DNA of 5,718 nucleotides from assembly GCA_021815285.1 (NCBI GenBank), contig JAKAHE010000136.1, positions 1-5,718 on the forward strand, read 5' to 3'. Numbering within the stretch: the first letter of the stretch is position 1; each line of letters begins with the position of its first letter. Source of the stretch: Nitrospirota bacterium (GTDB lineage Bacteria; Nitrospirota; JACRHJ01). The position numbers were made by a program, and so were the translations under genes. Below are positions 1 to 5,718 of the stretch, piece by piece. The notes beneath the pieces were generated by a model. That model saw only the letters and a list, made by a program, of their open reading frames with translations, did no database searches and was not told the origin of the DNA.

Positions 1-36
1 GATTGCTTCGCTTCGCTCGCAATGACAGCTTATTGC
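1..36. repeat. Short palindromic dispersed repeat (REP-like), cut by window edge
   Basis: Bases 1-26 read GATTGC, then TTCGCTTCGCTC, then GCAATGAC. The reverse complement begins GTCATTGCGAGCGAAGC, a type of small intergenic repeat found in many copies in several bacterial phyla. The outer arms ATTGC (2-6) and GCAAT (19-23) are complementary. A second hairpin can form further right: GCAATGA (19-25) pairs with TTATTGC (30-36), with one G-T wobble and a CAGC loop. No T-run follows, so it is not a classical terminator. It lies just upstream of the ybbR start and may extend left of the window. Family membership is from recall of the motif; copy number in this genome cannot be seen. Confidence 0.6.
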
Positions 37-52
37 AAGTGGACCGTAAATT

Positions 53-757
53 ATGATCCAGCGTCTGAGACATCTGATATTCGACAACATCGTCATAAAG
101 ACATTCTCGCTTGTATTCGCGCTGATATTATGGCTCCATGTCTCCATGCGCGGCACCTCGGAGGTAAATTTCATGGTGCCTCTTGAACTCAGGGACATAC
201 CGGACCGCATGGCGGTCGTCGGGAACGTGCCTGGGCTTGTGGACGTGCGGGTCCAGACACGTGAGACCCTTCTCAGGCGGCTTACGGCAAGGGATTTCGC
301 CGCCTTCATAAGCCTTTCAGGCGCAAATCCCGGCGATTCCGTATATGCGCTTACCCCGTCCAACGTCCGCGCTCCGGGGAATGTAAAGGTAAAAAGCGTA
401 AGCCCCTCGGAAGTTCGTCTCAGGCTGGAAAAACTGACCAGGAAAGTCCTGCCCATAAGAGCGGAACTCTCAGGCCGGCTGCCAAGCGGCTACCACATCC
501 GCAAGGTGGAGGCCAATCCTGATTCCGTTACGGTCGAAGGGCCCGATAGCCTCGTCAGGAAGCTGGAGGATATACGGACTGAAAGAATCGACATAAGCGG
601 GATAACCGGCACGGTCGAAAAGATGGTTGCGCTCGTCGCTCCCGAAGAAGGAGGCGGCGAGAACGTCAGGCTTTACGACGACAGCGCCGAGATAATCATA
701 ACCGTTTCCAGAGACAGACAGCCGGTAAACCGGCGGAATCATAAAGGGGCAAAGTGA
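53..757 (+). CDS. ybbR: YbbR-domain membrane protein (CdaR-like)
   Basis: This 234-residue protein is probably anchored in the inner membrane with its domains outside the cytoplasm. Residues about 13-32 form one hydrophobic helix (IVIKTFSLVFALILWLHVSM) after a short basic start, matching the usual N-terminus of YbbR proteins. Two YbbR repeats follow, about 38-127 and 130-220. The second carries the typical pattern VTVEGPDSLV...I.TERIDISG at about 159-183. Bacillus CdaR has four such domains, so this is a short form. In Firmicutes, CdaR binds and modulates the diadenylate cyclase CdaA and is encoded between cdaA and glmM; here the glmM neighbour is kept, but no cyclase gene is in view. The ATG is the first possible start, since an in-frame TAA lies at 47-49. 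The ribosome site is weak (AAGTGGA, 37-43). The stop overlaps the glmM start by four bases, implying translational coupling. The family call is firm; c-di-AMP control is inferred. Confidence 0.9.
   Translation: MIQRLRHLIFDNIVIKTFSLVFALILWLHVSMRGTSEVNFMVPLELRDIPDRMAVVGNVPGLVDVRVQTRETLLRRLTARDFAAFISLSGANPGDSVYALTPSNVRAPGNVKVKSVSPSEVRLRLEKLTRKVLPIRAELSGRLPSGYHIRKVEANPDSVTVEGPDSLVRKLEDIRTERIDISGITGTVEKMVALVAPEEGGGENVRLYDDSAEIIITVSRDRQPVNRRNHKGAK
721..749 (+). promoter_or_regulatory. glmM ribosome binding site with a small upstream hairpin
   Basis: AAAGGGG at 743-749 is the clear Shine-Dalgarno sequence for the GTG start at 754, with four bases between. Just upstream, inside the last codons of ybbR, GCCGG (721-725) and CCGGC (730-734) form a perfect five-pair GC stem with a TAAA loop. 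No T-tract follows, so it is not a terminator. Its position nine bases before the ribosome site could affect glmM initiation, but that role is inferred. Confidence 0.5.
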
Positions 758-2103
758 GAAAACTTTTCGGCACGGACGGCATAAGGGGAACCGCGAACAT
801 ACACCCGATGACTACGGAAATGGCCATGAAGCTTGGCCGGGCCGCGGCCTATGTCTTCAGGAACAGCCGCGCCAGGCACAGGATTGTCATAGGCAAGGAT
901 ACGCGCCTCTCCGGATATATGCTGGAGTCTGCGCTCACGTCCGGCATATGCTCGATGGGCATGGACGTCCTTCTCGTGGGGCCGCTCCCGACGCCCGGCA
1001 TAGCATTCATAACGAGAAGCCTCCGGGCGGACGCTGGCGTCGTAATATCCGCCTCGCACAACCCGTATGAGGATAATGGCATTAAATTCTTCTCCCGCGA
1101 CGGCCTGAAACTGCCCGACGATGTCGAGGGCAAAATCGAGGAGCTTATTACCTCAGGCGAGATAGACCACATCCGCCCCACGGCGGAGGATGTCGGCAAG
1201 GCATTCAGGGTGGACGACGCGGTCGGGCGCTATATCGAGTTCGTCAAGAGCACATTCCCCAAAGGCATGACCCTTGAGGGCATGAAGATAGTGGTTGACT
1301 GCGCCAACGGCGCGGCATACAAGGTTACACCGCGGGTATTGAAGGAACTCGGCGCCGAGGTATACGTGTTGAACGACAAGCCTAACGGCTCCAACATAAA
1401 CGCGGGGTGCGGTTCGCTTCATCCGGAGATAATCCAGAATGCAGTAGTGGAGCAGGCTGCGGACATCGGCATAGCGCACGACGGAGACGCCGACCGCGTA
1501 ATATTCTGCGATGAAAAAGGTCGGGATTTCGACGGCGACAAGGTAATGGCCCTGTGCGCTATCGACATGAAAAAAAGAAGATGCCTTGCGAAGAACACCG
1601 TCGTCGCAACCGTAATGAGCAACCTTGGTCTCGAAATTGCCCTCAGGGAGGCCGGAATAAAGCTCATGAGAACCGCCGTAGGGGACAGATACGTGGTCGA
1701 AGAGATGCTAAAGGGAGGCTATAATCTGGGCGGAGAGCAGTCCGGTCATGTGGTCTTCATGGACTACAATACCACCGGCGACGGCATAATAACTGCGCTC
1801 CAGGTGCTCTCGATAATGAAACGCAAGGGCCGGAAATTATCCGCCTTGGGTAAGGTCATGACCACCTACCCGCAGGTGCTTGTCAATGTAACTGTGCGTG
1901 AAAAAAAGGAAATTATGAATGTACCCGCCCTGGCGGAAAAAGTGCGGAAGGCCGAGGCTTCTCTTGACGGGACGGGTAGAATCCTGATAAGATATTCCGG
2001 GACTGAACCGAAGCTTCGCATAATGGCGGAAGGAAGCGACAAGGCCTTCATTGAGGGCATGGTCCATGAACTGGCCGGCGCGGTGCAGAAAGAACTTGGC
2101 TGA
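754..2103 (+). CDS. glmM: Phosphoglucosamine mutase GlmM
   Basis: GlmM is a cytoplasmic enzyme that converts glucosamine-6-phosphate to glucosamine-1-phosphate, the step before GlmU makes UDP-GlcNAc for peptidoglycan and lipopolysaccharide. The 449 residues match the family length (about 445). All hallmark motifs of the alpha-D-phosphohexomutase family are intact: FGTDGIRG at 5-12; the phosphoserine loop SASHNP at 99-104, with the catalytic Ser at 101; the metal-binding DGDADR at 243-248; the sugar-recognition loop GGEQSGH at 326-332, whose E-x-S form fits glucosamine rather than glucose or mannose; and the phosphate-binding RYSGTEPKLR at 413-422. The GTG start gives the expected N-terminus (M)RKLFGTDGIRG, so it is well supported. 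The start overlaps the ybbR stop, and the two genes form a conserved pair. The enzyme should need activation by phosphorylation of Ser101. About 19 of its 32 isoleucines use ATA by hand count, unusual for such G+C-rich DNA. Confidence 0.97.
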   Translation: MRKLFGTDGIRGTANIHPMTTEMAMKLGRAAAYVFRNSRARHRIVIGKDTRLSGYMLESALTSGICSMGMDVLLVGPLPTPGIAFITRSLRADAGVVISASHNPYEDNGIKFFSRDGLKLPDDVEGKIEELITSGEIDHIRPTAEDVGKAFRVDDAVGRYIEFVKSTFPKGMTLEGMKIVVDCANGAAYKVTPRVLKELGAEVYVLNDKPNGSNINAGCGSLHPEIIQNAVVEQAADIGIAHDGDADRVIFCDEKGRDFDGDKVMALCAIDMKKRRCLAKNTVVATVMSNLGLEIALREAGIKLMRTAVGDRYVVEEMLKGGYNLGGEQSGHVVFMDYNTTGDGIITALQVLSIMKRKGRKLSALGKVMTTYPQVLVNVTVREKKEIMNVPALAEKVRKAEASLDGTGRILIRYSGTEPKLRIMAEGSDKAFIEGMVHELAGAVQKELG

Positions 2104-2126
2104 CTGGAGGCTGGCTGGCGCAAAGG

Positions 2127-2154
2127 TTGTCATTTTACTTAAAGTTTTCTTAAT
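2127..2154 (+). promoter_or_regulatory. Weak candidate promoter in the glmM-kinase gap
   Basis: The 62-bp gap 2104-2165 is the longest non-coding stretch between genes here. TTGTCA (2127-2132) resembles a -35 box, and CTTAAT (2149-2154) is a four-of-six match to a -10 box after 16 bases. Transcription from it would leave a leader of only a few bases before the ATG at 2166. The gap is locally A+T-rich (2127-2154). No stem-loop terminator for glmM is seen, so read-through from glmM is equally possible. Confidence 0.2.
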
Positions 2155-2165
2155 CCGAGAGTCTT

Positions 2166-4724
2166 ATGCTTGAAAAAGACCTGCACCTGCACGAACTGGC
2201 AGAGCTTATTTTCGCAGTAATGCAGCTCCTGAAAAATGTCTATATAATCCGTTTCGGCTCCCTGCCCATCCTCAAAGACCTCTTCACCCTGATACCCGCC
2301 TGGGCCTACATCTTCATCAGCGCATTCATACTCTGGCTTTCCTATACCATACTAAAGTTCATTATCACCAGGACGTACCGCTTCATAATGAGCCGGTTCC
2401 ACGGCTCCTCGCTCAGCATGTCAATAGAGAAGAGAAAGATGTATGCCCAGGCCAGGAAGCTCGCCCGCAAGAAACAGCACGACCGTGCGGCGGATTTATA
2501 TATGTCCCTGCACGAAGACACTATGGCCGCAAAGACGCTTGAGAAGGGCGGACTCCTCGCCAAGGCGGGGCAGATCTACGAGAAGATGGGCAAGGTGGAT
2601 AAAGCCATAGAGCTTTACGAGAAAGCCGGAGAGCATTCATGGCACGCCGATGCCCTGATGAGGCAGGAGAAATACGCCCAGGCGGCAGAGGTGTTCCGCA
2701 AGGCTGGCAAGCCTATCCTGGCGGCTGAGGCCTACGAAAAGGCGCAGATGCACACAGAGGCGGCCCGGCTATTCGAGGAGGCCGGCCATACATTATTTGC
2801 CGCCATGCATTTCGAGAAGGCCGGAAATCTCGACAAGGCCGCCGTCTATTACGACCGGGCCTTTGTCGAGACAACGTCTTCCAAAGAGATGAACGTCGCC
2901 AATATAGAAAAATACAACCAGTATTCCATAAAAGCGGGACAATATTACCGCGAGACAGGCCAGTATCCTAAGGCGGTGGAGTGCTACGCCCGCGTCAAGG
3001 CGTATCTCGAGGCCGCCGAGTGCGCGCTTCTGGCGGGCGACAAAACGAGAGCGGCGGAGCTTTTCGAATCCGGGAAGCTCTACGAGAAATCTGCTGAGAT
3101 ATTCCGCGAACTCGGGAATACCCGCAGGGCCGCGGAACTCATGTCGGACAAGTATTTCGCGGACGGCAATTACGTGGGCGCGGCTGATATGCTGATGGAG
3201 TCCGGCGATTTCATCAAGGCGGCGGAGCTCTATAACGGCGCCGGAGAGTTTGGCAAGGCCGGGGACTGCTACATGCGCCAGCGCGAATATTACGACGCCG
3301 CGGCTATGTTCGAAAAGGCCGGCGAGGATCTGAAGGCCGCCCAGGCCTATGAGAAAAATGGCGACTTCAAAATCGCAGCAGAGATATATATGAATCTGGG
3401 AGATGTCGAGAAGGCGTCGTCCATGGTCGAGTCTGCCGGGGAGTATTTCGCAGCGGCGGAGATGTACAGGAAGGCCAACCTCCCGGCAAAGGAGTTCTCG
3501 TCGCTCCAGAAGGTGCGCCAGGGCGACCCGGGGTATCTTAACGCCTGTGGAAGAATGGCGGACATACTGCGCGAACAGGGCAAGCTTGACGTTGCGGAGC
3601 AGAAATATGTCATAGCAATCGGCCAGTCGGAGCCGGACGAGGAAAACATCGGCTATTTCTACGGTCTTGGCACGATATACGAATCCGACGGTAAGTTCAA
3701 GGAAGCCCTCGGCATGTACAAGAAGATTCAGCTTGTTGACATAGCCTATAAGGACGTCGAGGAGCGCGCGAAGAGATGCGAGGCACAGGTCTCCGTTGCG
3801 GCTACACAGGCCGCTGCATCCAGAGCCGGCATATCCCGTCCCGGAAACTCCGGCGCCGCTCCGGGAGTTACCGCCTCCGCAGCCGTCCAGCCGTCCGGTA
3901 CCGGTCATCCGGCTTCGGCCACGTCGGACTCGGCAAAAAGGTACACAATCCTCCAGGAAATAGGCCGCGGCGGCATGGGCGTGGTCTATAAGGCTATGGA
4001 TAATACCCTGAGCCGAACGATAGCCATCAAGCTCCTGCCAAAGAGCATAAGCGAGAACCCGAAGGCCATCATGCGCTTCTCCGCCGAGGCTCGCTCCGCT
4101 GCCCAGCTAAACAACCAGAACATCGTGACGCTCTACGACTTCCAGCAGGCCGGAGGCAGAAGCTTTATCACAATGGAATACGTCGAGGGCGTAACCTTGA
4201 AGAAGCTACAGACAATGGTGGAACGCCTTCCGTTGAACAAGACCCTCAAGATTATCTACCAGTGCTGCCAGGGTCTCGATTACGCCCACAAGAAGGGCAT
4301 AATACACCGGGACATCAAGCCCAGCAACATAATGATAAGCAAGCAGAACATTGTCAAGATAATGGATTTCGGGCTTGCTAAAAGCCCCGGAGAAGAGACC
4401 CTTACGGACGCGGGTTCCATAAGCGGCACGATAATGTACATGTCTCCGGAACAGCTTCAGGGAAAAAAGCTTACCCCTGCAACCGACATATACTCGCTCG
4501 GCCTTGTCCTATATGAGCTGGCCGCCGGAAAGCATCCGTTTTCTGAGGGAGACGCGGCATATCATCACATCCACACCCAGCCAGCGCCACCCATTCAGCT
4601 AAGGCCGGAGATACCTGGAAAACTGAACGAGATAATCCTCAAGTGCCTTGACAAGGAACCGTCCAGGCGGTACGAAAGCGCATATCAACTGGCGATGGCG
4701 TTAAGAGAAGTCCCTATTAAATAA
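2166..4724 (+). CDS. Membrane-anchored helical-repeat protein with C-terminal Ser/Thr protein kinase
   Basis: This 852-residue protein has a hydrophobic helix at about 41-68, perhaps preceded by a second, amphipathic one at 15-36. The basic stretch after it (70-104) suggests that everything downstream is cytoplasmic. Residues 108-442 are a helical solenoid of 13-residue units, followed by two ordinary 34-residue TPRs (457-490 and 497-530) and an Ala/Ser/Gly/Pro-rich linker (about 541-591). The kinase fills 593-850 and looks active: glycine loop IGRGGMGVV (599-607), ATP-binding Lys622, helix-C Glu641, catalytic HRDIKPSN (714-721, Asp716), DFG (734-736), SPE in place of APE (760-762) and the subdomain IX Asp774. 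Thr and Ser at 745-755 could be autophosphorylated. The HRD arginine puts it in the class activated by loop phosphorylation. Bacterial kinases of the PknB type usually have the kinase first, so the order is reversed, and no PASTA-type outer sensor exists. ATG 2166 is the first possible start after an in-frame TAA at 2151; its ribosome site is weak (GAGAG, 2157-2161). Substrates are unknown. Confidence 0.93.
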   Translation: MLEKDLHLHELAELIFAVMQLLKNVYIIRFGSLPILKDLFTLIPAWAYIFISAFILWLSYTILKFIITRTYRFIMSRFHGSSLSMSIEKRKMYAQARKLARKKQHDRAADLYMSLHEDTMAAKTLEKGGLLAKAGQIYEKMGKVDKAIELYEKAGEHSWHADALMRQEKYAQAAEVFRKAGKPILAAEAYEKAQMHTEAARLFEEAGHTLFAAMHFEKAGNLDKAAVYYDRAFVETTSSKEMNVANIEKYNQYSIKAGQYYRETGQYPKAVECYARVKAYLEAAECALLAGDKTRAAELFESGKLYEKSAEIFRELGNTRRAAELMSDKYFADGNYVGAADMLMESGDFIKAAELYNGAGEFGKAGDCYMRQREYYDAAAMFEKAGEDLKAAQAYEKNGDFKIAAEIYMNLGDVEKASSMVESAGEYFAAAEMYRKANLPAKEFSSLQKVRQGDPGYLNACGRMADILREQGKLDVAEQKYVIAIGQSEPDEENIGYFYGLGTIYESDGKFKEALGMYKKIQLVDIAYKDVEERAKRCEAQVSVAATQAAASRAGISRPGNSGAAPGVTASAAVQPSGTGHPASATSDSAKRYTILQEIGRGGMGVVYKAMDNTLSRTIAIKLLPKSISENPKAIMRFSAEARSAAQLNNQNIVTLYDFQQAGGRSFITMEYVEGVTLKKLQTMVERLPLNKTLKIIYQCCQGLDYAHKKGIIHRDIKPSNIMISKQNIVKIMDFGLAKSPGEETLTDAGSISGTIMYMSPEQLQGKKLTPATDIYSLGLVLYELAAGKHPFSEGDAAYHHIHTQPAPPIQLRPEIPGKLNEIILKCLDKEPSRRYESAYQLAMALREVPIK
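2487..2876 (+). repeat. First array of ten 13-residue (39-bp) helical repeats
   Basis: Residues 108-237 of the kinase protein divide without gaps into ten units of exactly 13 residues. Examples are AAEVFRKAGKPIL (173-185), AAEAYEKAQMHTE (186-198), AARLFEEAGHTLF (199-211) and AAMHFEKAGNLDK (212-224). The consensus is roughly AAExYEKAGxxxK. The fifth and tenth units are the most degenerate. DNA identity between units is low, so the duplications are old and kept by selection on the protein. A 13-residue step is shorter than the 34-residue TPR step. Confidence 0.85.
2934..3491 (+). repeat. Second array of fourteen helical repeats, thirteen of them 13 residues long
   Basis: After a 19-residue break (238-256), residues 257-442 continue the same pattern in fourteen units. 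All are 13 residues except 322-338, which has 17. Clear examples are AAELYNGAGEFGK (352-364), AAAMFEKAGEDLK (378-390), AAQAYEKNGDFKI (391-403) and AAEIYMNLGDVEK (404-416). The alanine pair opening each unit, an aromatic at position five and a Gly-containing turn near position nine recur throughout. The array then gives way to two normal TPRs. Confidence 0.85.
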
Positions 4725-4760
4725 GTTTTATTTCCGAGCCTTTTGTGTTCTTGCGGTTCA

Positions 4761-5718
4761 ATGAACTTCACTAACACGAATCACGCACACAAAGCGCGCC
4801 CTCTCCTTGTCCCCGCCGCCGCCCTGGCCTGCGGCATAGCCGCGGGTAAGGGTTTCGAGTATTTCCCTTATACCATCTCGGCGCTCTCGGTTGCCTCGCT
4901 TGCAGTATTTTCCATCGTTTCCAGACCGTTTCACGAATCACGAACACGGATAACAATTATCGCTGCCTTATTCTTTCTATTCGGGTTCGCCTCGTTTTAT
5001 CTCTACGGCCCGGGCGCTCCTTCCGTCTCAGCCGGGCTTGCAGGCAAAGGCGCCTTCCGGCTTGCGGCTACAGTCGCGCGTCCGCCGGAGGAAAGCGGCG
5101 GACTTACCCGGCTTGTCGTGGAACCAGCAGTCAAAGCGCCTTTCCCCGGAAGAAATGGACTTATACTCCTCTCGATAAAGGGAACCGGCCTCGATGTCCG
5201 TTACGGGGACGTCATATCATGTCTTGTCTCCCTGGAGAAGCCCGGAGGCTTCAGGAACTTTGGGGAGTTCGACCGGGGCCGCTACGACGAGGACGAGTGC
5301 AGGGATGCTGAAGGATACGCAAGCCCTGATGATATTTCGATAATCGCCCGTGGCGGCGGGATACTCTCAAGGCTTTACGCCTTCAGGCTGAAGCTATCAA
5401 GGCTTGCCCTGTCGAGCCTTCCTCCGGAGCAGGCGGCGCTTTTCAATGCGATGACGCTTGGCGACCAGAATGCCGCGCCGGACGCCATGCGGGATAATTT
5501 TTCCGCATCCGGGACGACGCACCTGCTCGTTGTATCCGGCTCGCACATAGCCCTTCTCGCCTCGCTTGTGTTCGGGCTTGTCATCGCCGTTTCATATGTT
5601 ATTCCATACCGCCTCGCGCTAAGGTTCAGCTTGGTCATGGACAGGAACAAGGCTGCGGCCCTGGCCGCGATACCTGCGGCGGCAGGATATGCGCTCCTTG
5701 CCGGGATGCATGTCTCGA
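4761..5718 (+). CDS. comEC: ComEC/Rec2-family DNA-uptake channel, N-terminal part (runs off window)
   Basis: 319 codons are visible and the frame is still open at the right edge. ComEC is the inner-membrane channel that carries single-stranded DNA into the cytoplasm during natural transformation; full proteins usually have 700-800 residues. Visible parts are hydrophobic helices at about 14-29, 37-53 and 64-82; a soluble, OB-fold-like region about 90-197 with the family pattern KPGGFRNFGEFDRGRY (160-175); and the start of the Competence domain with LGDQNAAPDAMRDNFSASG (233-251) followed by THLLVVSGSHIALLA (253-267). The last motif is normally close to HLLAISGLHV, so Leu has become Ser here. 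The visible end, AGYALLAGMHVS, matches the next conserved helix. ATG 4761 has no convincing ribosome site; TTG 4743 is the only other plausible start, since an in-frame TAA at 4722 (the kinase stop) blocks anything longer. The DNA-binding and C-terminal metallo-beta-lactamase-like parts, if present, lie outside the window. Confidence 0.88.
   Translation, partial: MNFTNTNHAHKARPLLVPAAALACGIAAGKGFEYFPYTISALSVASLAVFSIVSRPFHESRTRITIIAALFFLFGFASFYLYGPGAPSVSAGLAGKGAFRLAATVARPPEESGGLTRLVVEPAVKAPFPGRNGLILLSIKGTGLDVRYGDVISCLVSLEKPGGFRNFGEFDRGRYDEDECRDAEGYASPDDISIIARGGGILSRLYAFRLKLSRLALSSLPPEQAALFNAMTLGDQNAAPDAMRDNFSASGTTHLLVVSGSHIALLASLVFGLVIAVSYVIPYRLALRFSLVMDRNKAAALAAIPAAAGYALLAGMHVS
4775..4790 (+). 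repeat. CACGAATCACG-type short repeat, copy 1
   Basis: CACGAATCACGCACAC matches the second copy at 4932-4947 in 15 of 16 bases. It sits in codons 5-10 of comEC and encodes part of TNTNHAH, before the first membrane helix. The surrounding bases (CACTAA, CACGAAT, CACGCAC) look like decayed copies of a heptamer close to CACGAAT. Confidence 0.5.
4932..4947 (+). repeat. CACGAATCACG-type short repeat, copy 2
   Basis: CACGAATCACGAACAC lies 157 bases after copy 1, so it is read in a different frame and encodes HESRT, in the loop between the second and third membrane helices of ComEC. It contains the adjacent heptamers CACGAAT and CACGAAC. Similar protein sequence cannot explain the match, because the two frames differ. 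Confidence 0.5.

Noticed and set aside
3403..3615. Arg/Ser-rich 70-codon open frame on the + strand
   Set aside because: It overlaps the kinase gene in another frame, and its composition is typical of a shifted G+C-rich reading frame; no ribosome site is seen.
3895..3904. CCGGTACCGG perfect palindrome
   Set aside because: It is ten bases within the low-complexity linker of the kinase gene, where G+C-rich palindromes arise easily; no partner sites are seen.
2793..3908. Long open frame of 371 codons on the minus strand
   Set aside because: It lies wholly opposite the repeat region of the kinase gene, whose periodic G+C-rich codons keep the antisense frame open. Its translation is Leu/Arg/Gly/Val-rich with no recognisable domain, while the + strand encodes an obvious protein.
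4725..4760. T-rich kinase-comEC gap as a terminator or promoter
   Set aside because: There are T-runs (GTTTTATTT, CCTTTTGTG) but no stem before them, and no paired -35/-10 boxes. Nothing can be supported in these 36 bases.
4947..4958. CGGATAACAATT, identical to part of the E. coli lac operator
   Set aside because: It is inside comEC coding sequence, lacks the other operator half-site and has no lac-type gene nearby. A chance match.
5260..5340. Possible frameshift in comEC around GRYDEDECRDAEGYA
   Set aside because: The sequence is divergent from the usual RYL..RGI..GY pattern, but the spacing between RY and GY fits in the present frame. The other two frames hit a stop or lose the pattern, and good similarity resumes in the same frame at LGDQNAAP.

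Overview
The window comes from a G+C-rich bacterium and carries four tightly packed genes, all on the + strand. No RNA gene, CRISPR array, insertion sequence or credible minus-strand gene is visible. The lineage cannot be fixed from the sequence. Three clues point to a deep-branching, probably Gram-negative phylum of the Nitrospirota/Desulfobacterota/Planctomycetota kind: a GATTGC...GCAATGAC dispersed repeat at the left edge, heavy use of the Ile codon ATA despite high G+C, and a membrane-anchored Ser/Thr kinase with a huge helical-repeat region. This placement is inference.

Layout: 1-36 is a short palindromic dispersed repeat cut by the window edge. 53-757 encodes a two-domain YbbR/CdaR-like membrane protein. 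Its stop overlaps the GTG start of glmM (754-2103), the phosphoglucosamine mutase of UDP-GlcNAc synthesis. After a 62-bp gap comes an 852-residue protein (2166-4724) with an N-terminal membrane helix, 24 helical units that are almost all exactly 13 residues long, two ordinary 34-residue TPRs, a low-complexity linker and a complete C-terminal Ser/Thr kinase. After another 36 bp, a ComEC/Rec2-type DNA-uptake channel gene starts (4761) and runs off the right edge.

How they may work together: ybbR-glmM is a conserved pair that, in other bacteria, links c-di-AMP control (CdaA/CdaR) to cell-wall precursor supply through GlmM. A Ser/Thr kinase directly downstream is suggestive, because GlmM is a known substrate of bacterial kinases such as StkP. 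A functional link here is only inferred from position. ComEC is probably an unrelated downstream gene.

The most unusual content is the strict 13-residue (39-bp) periodicity of the kinase's helical region, and a short CACGAATCACG-type repeat that occurs twice in different reading frames inside the 5' part of comEC.
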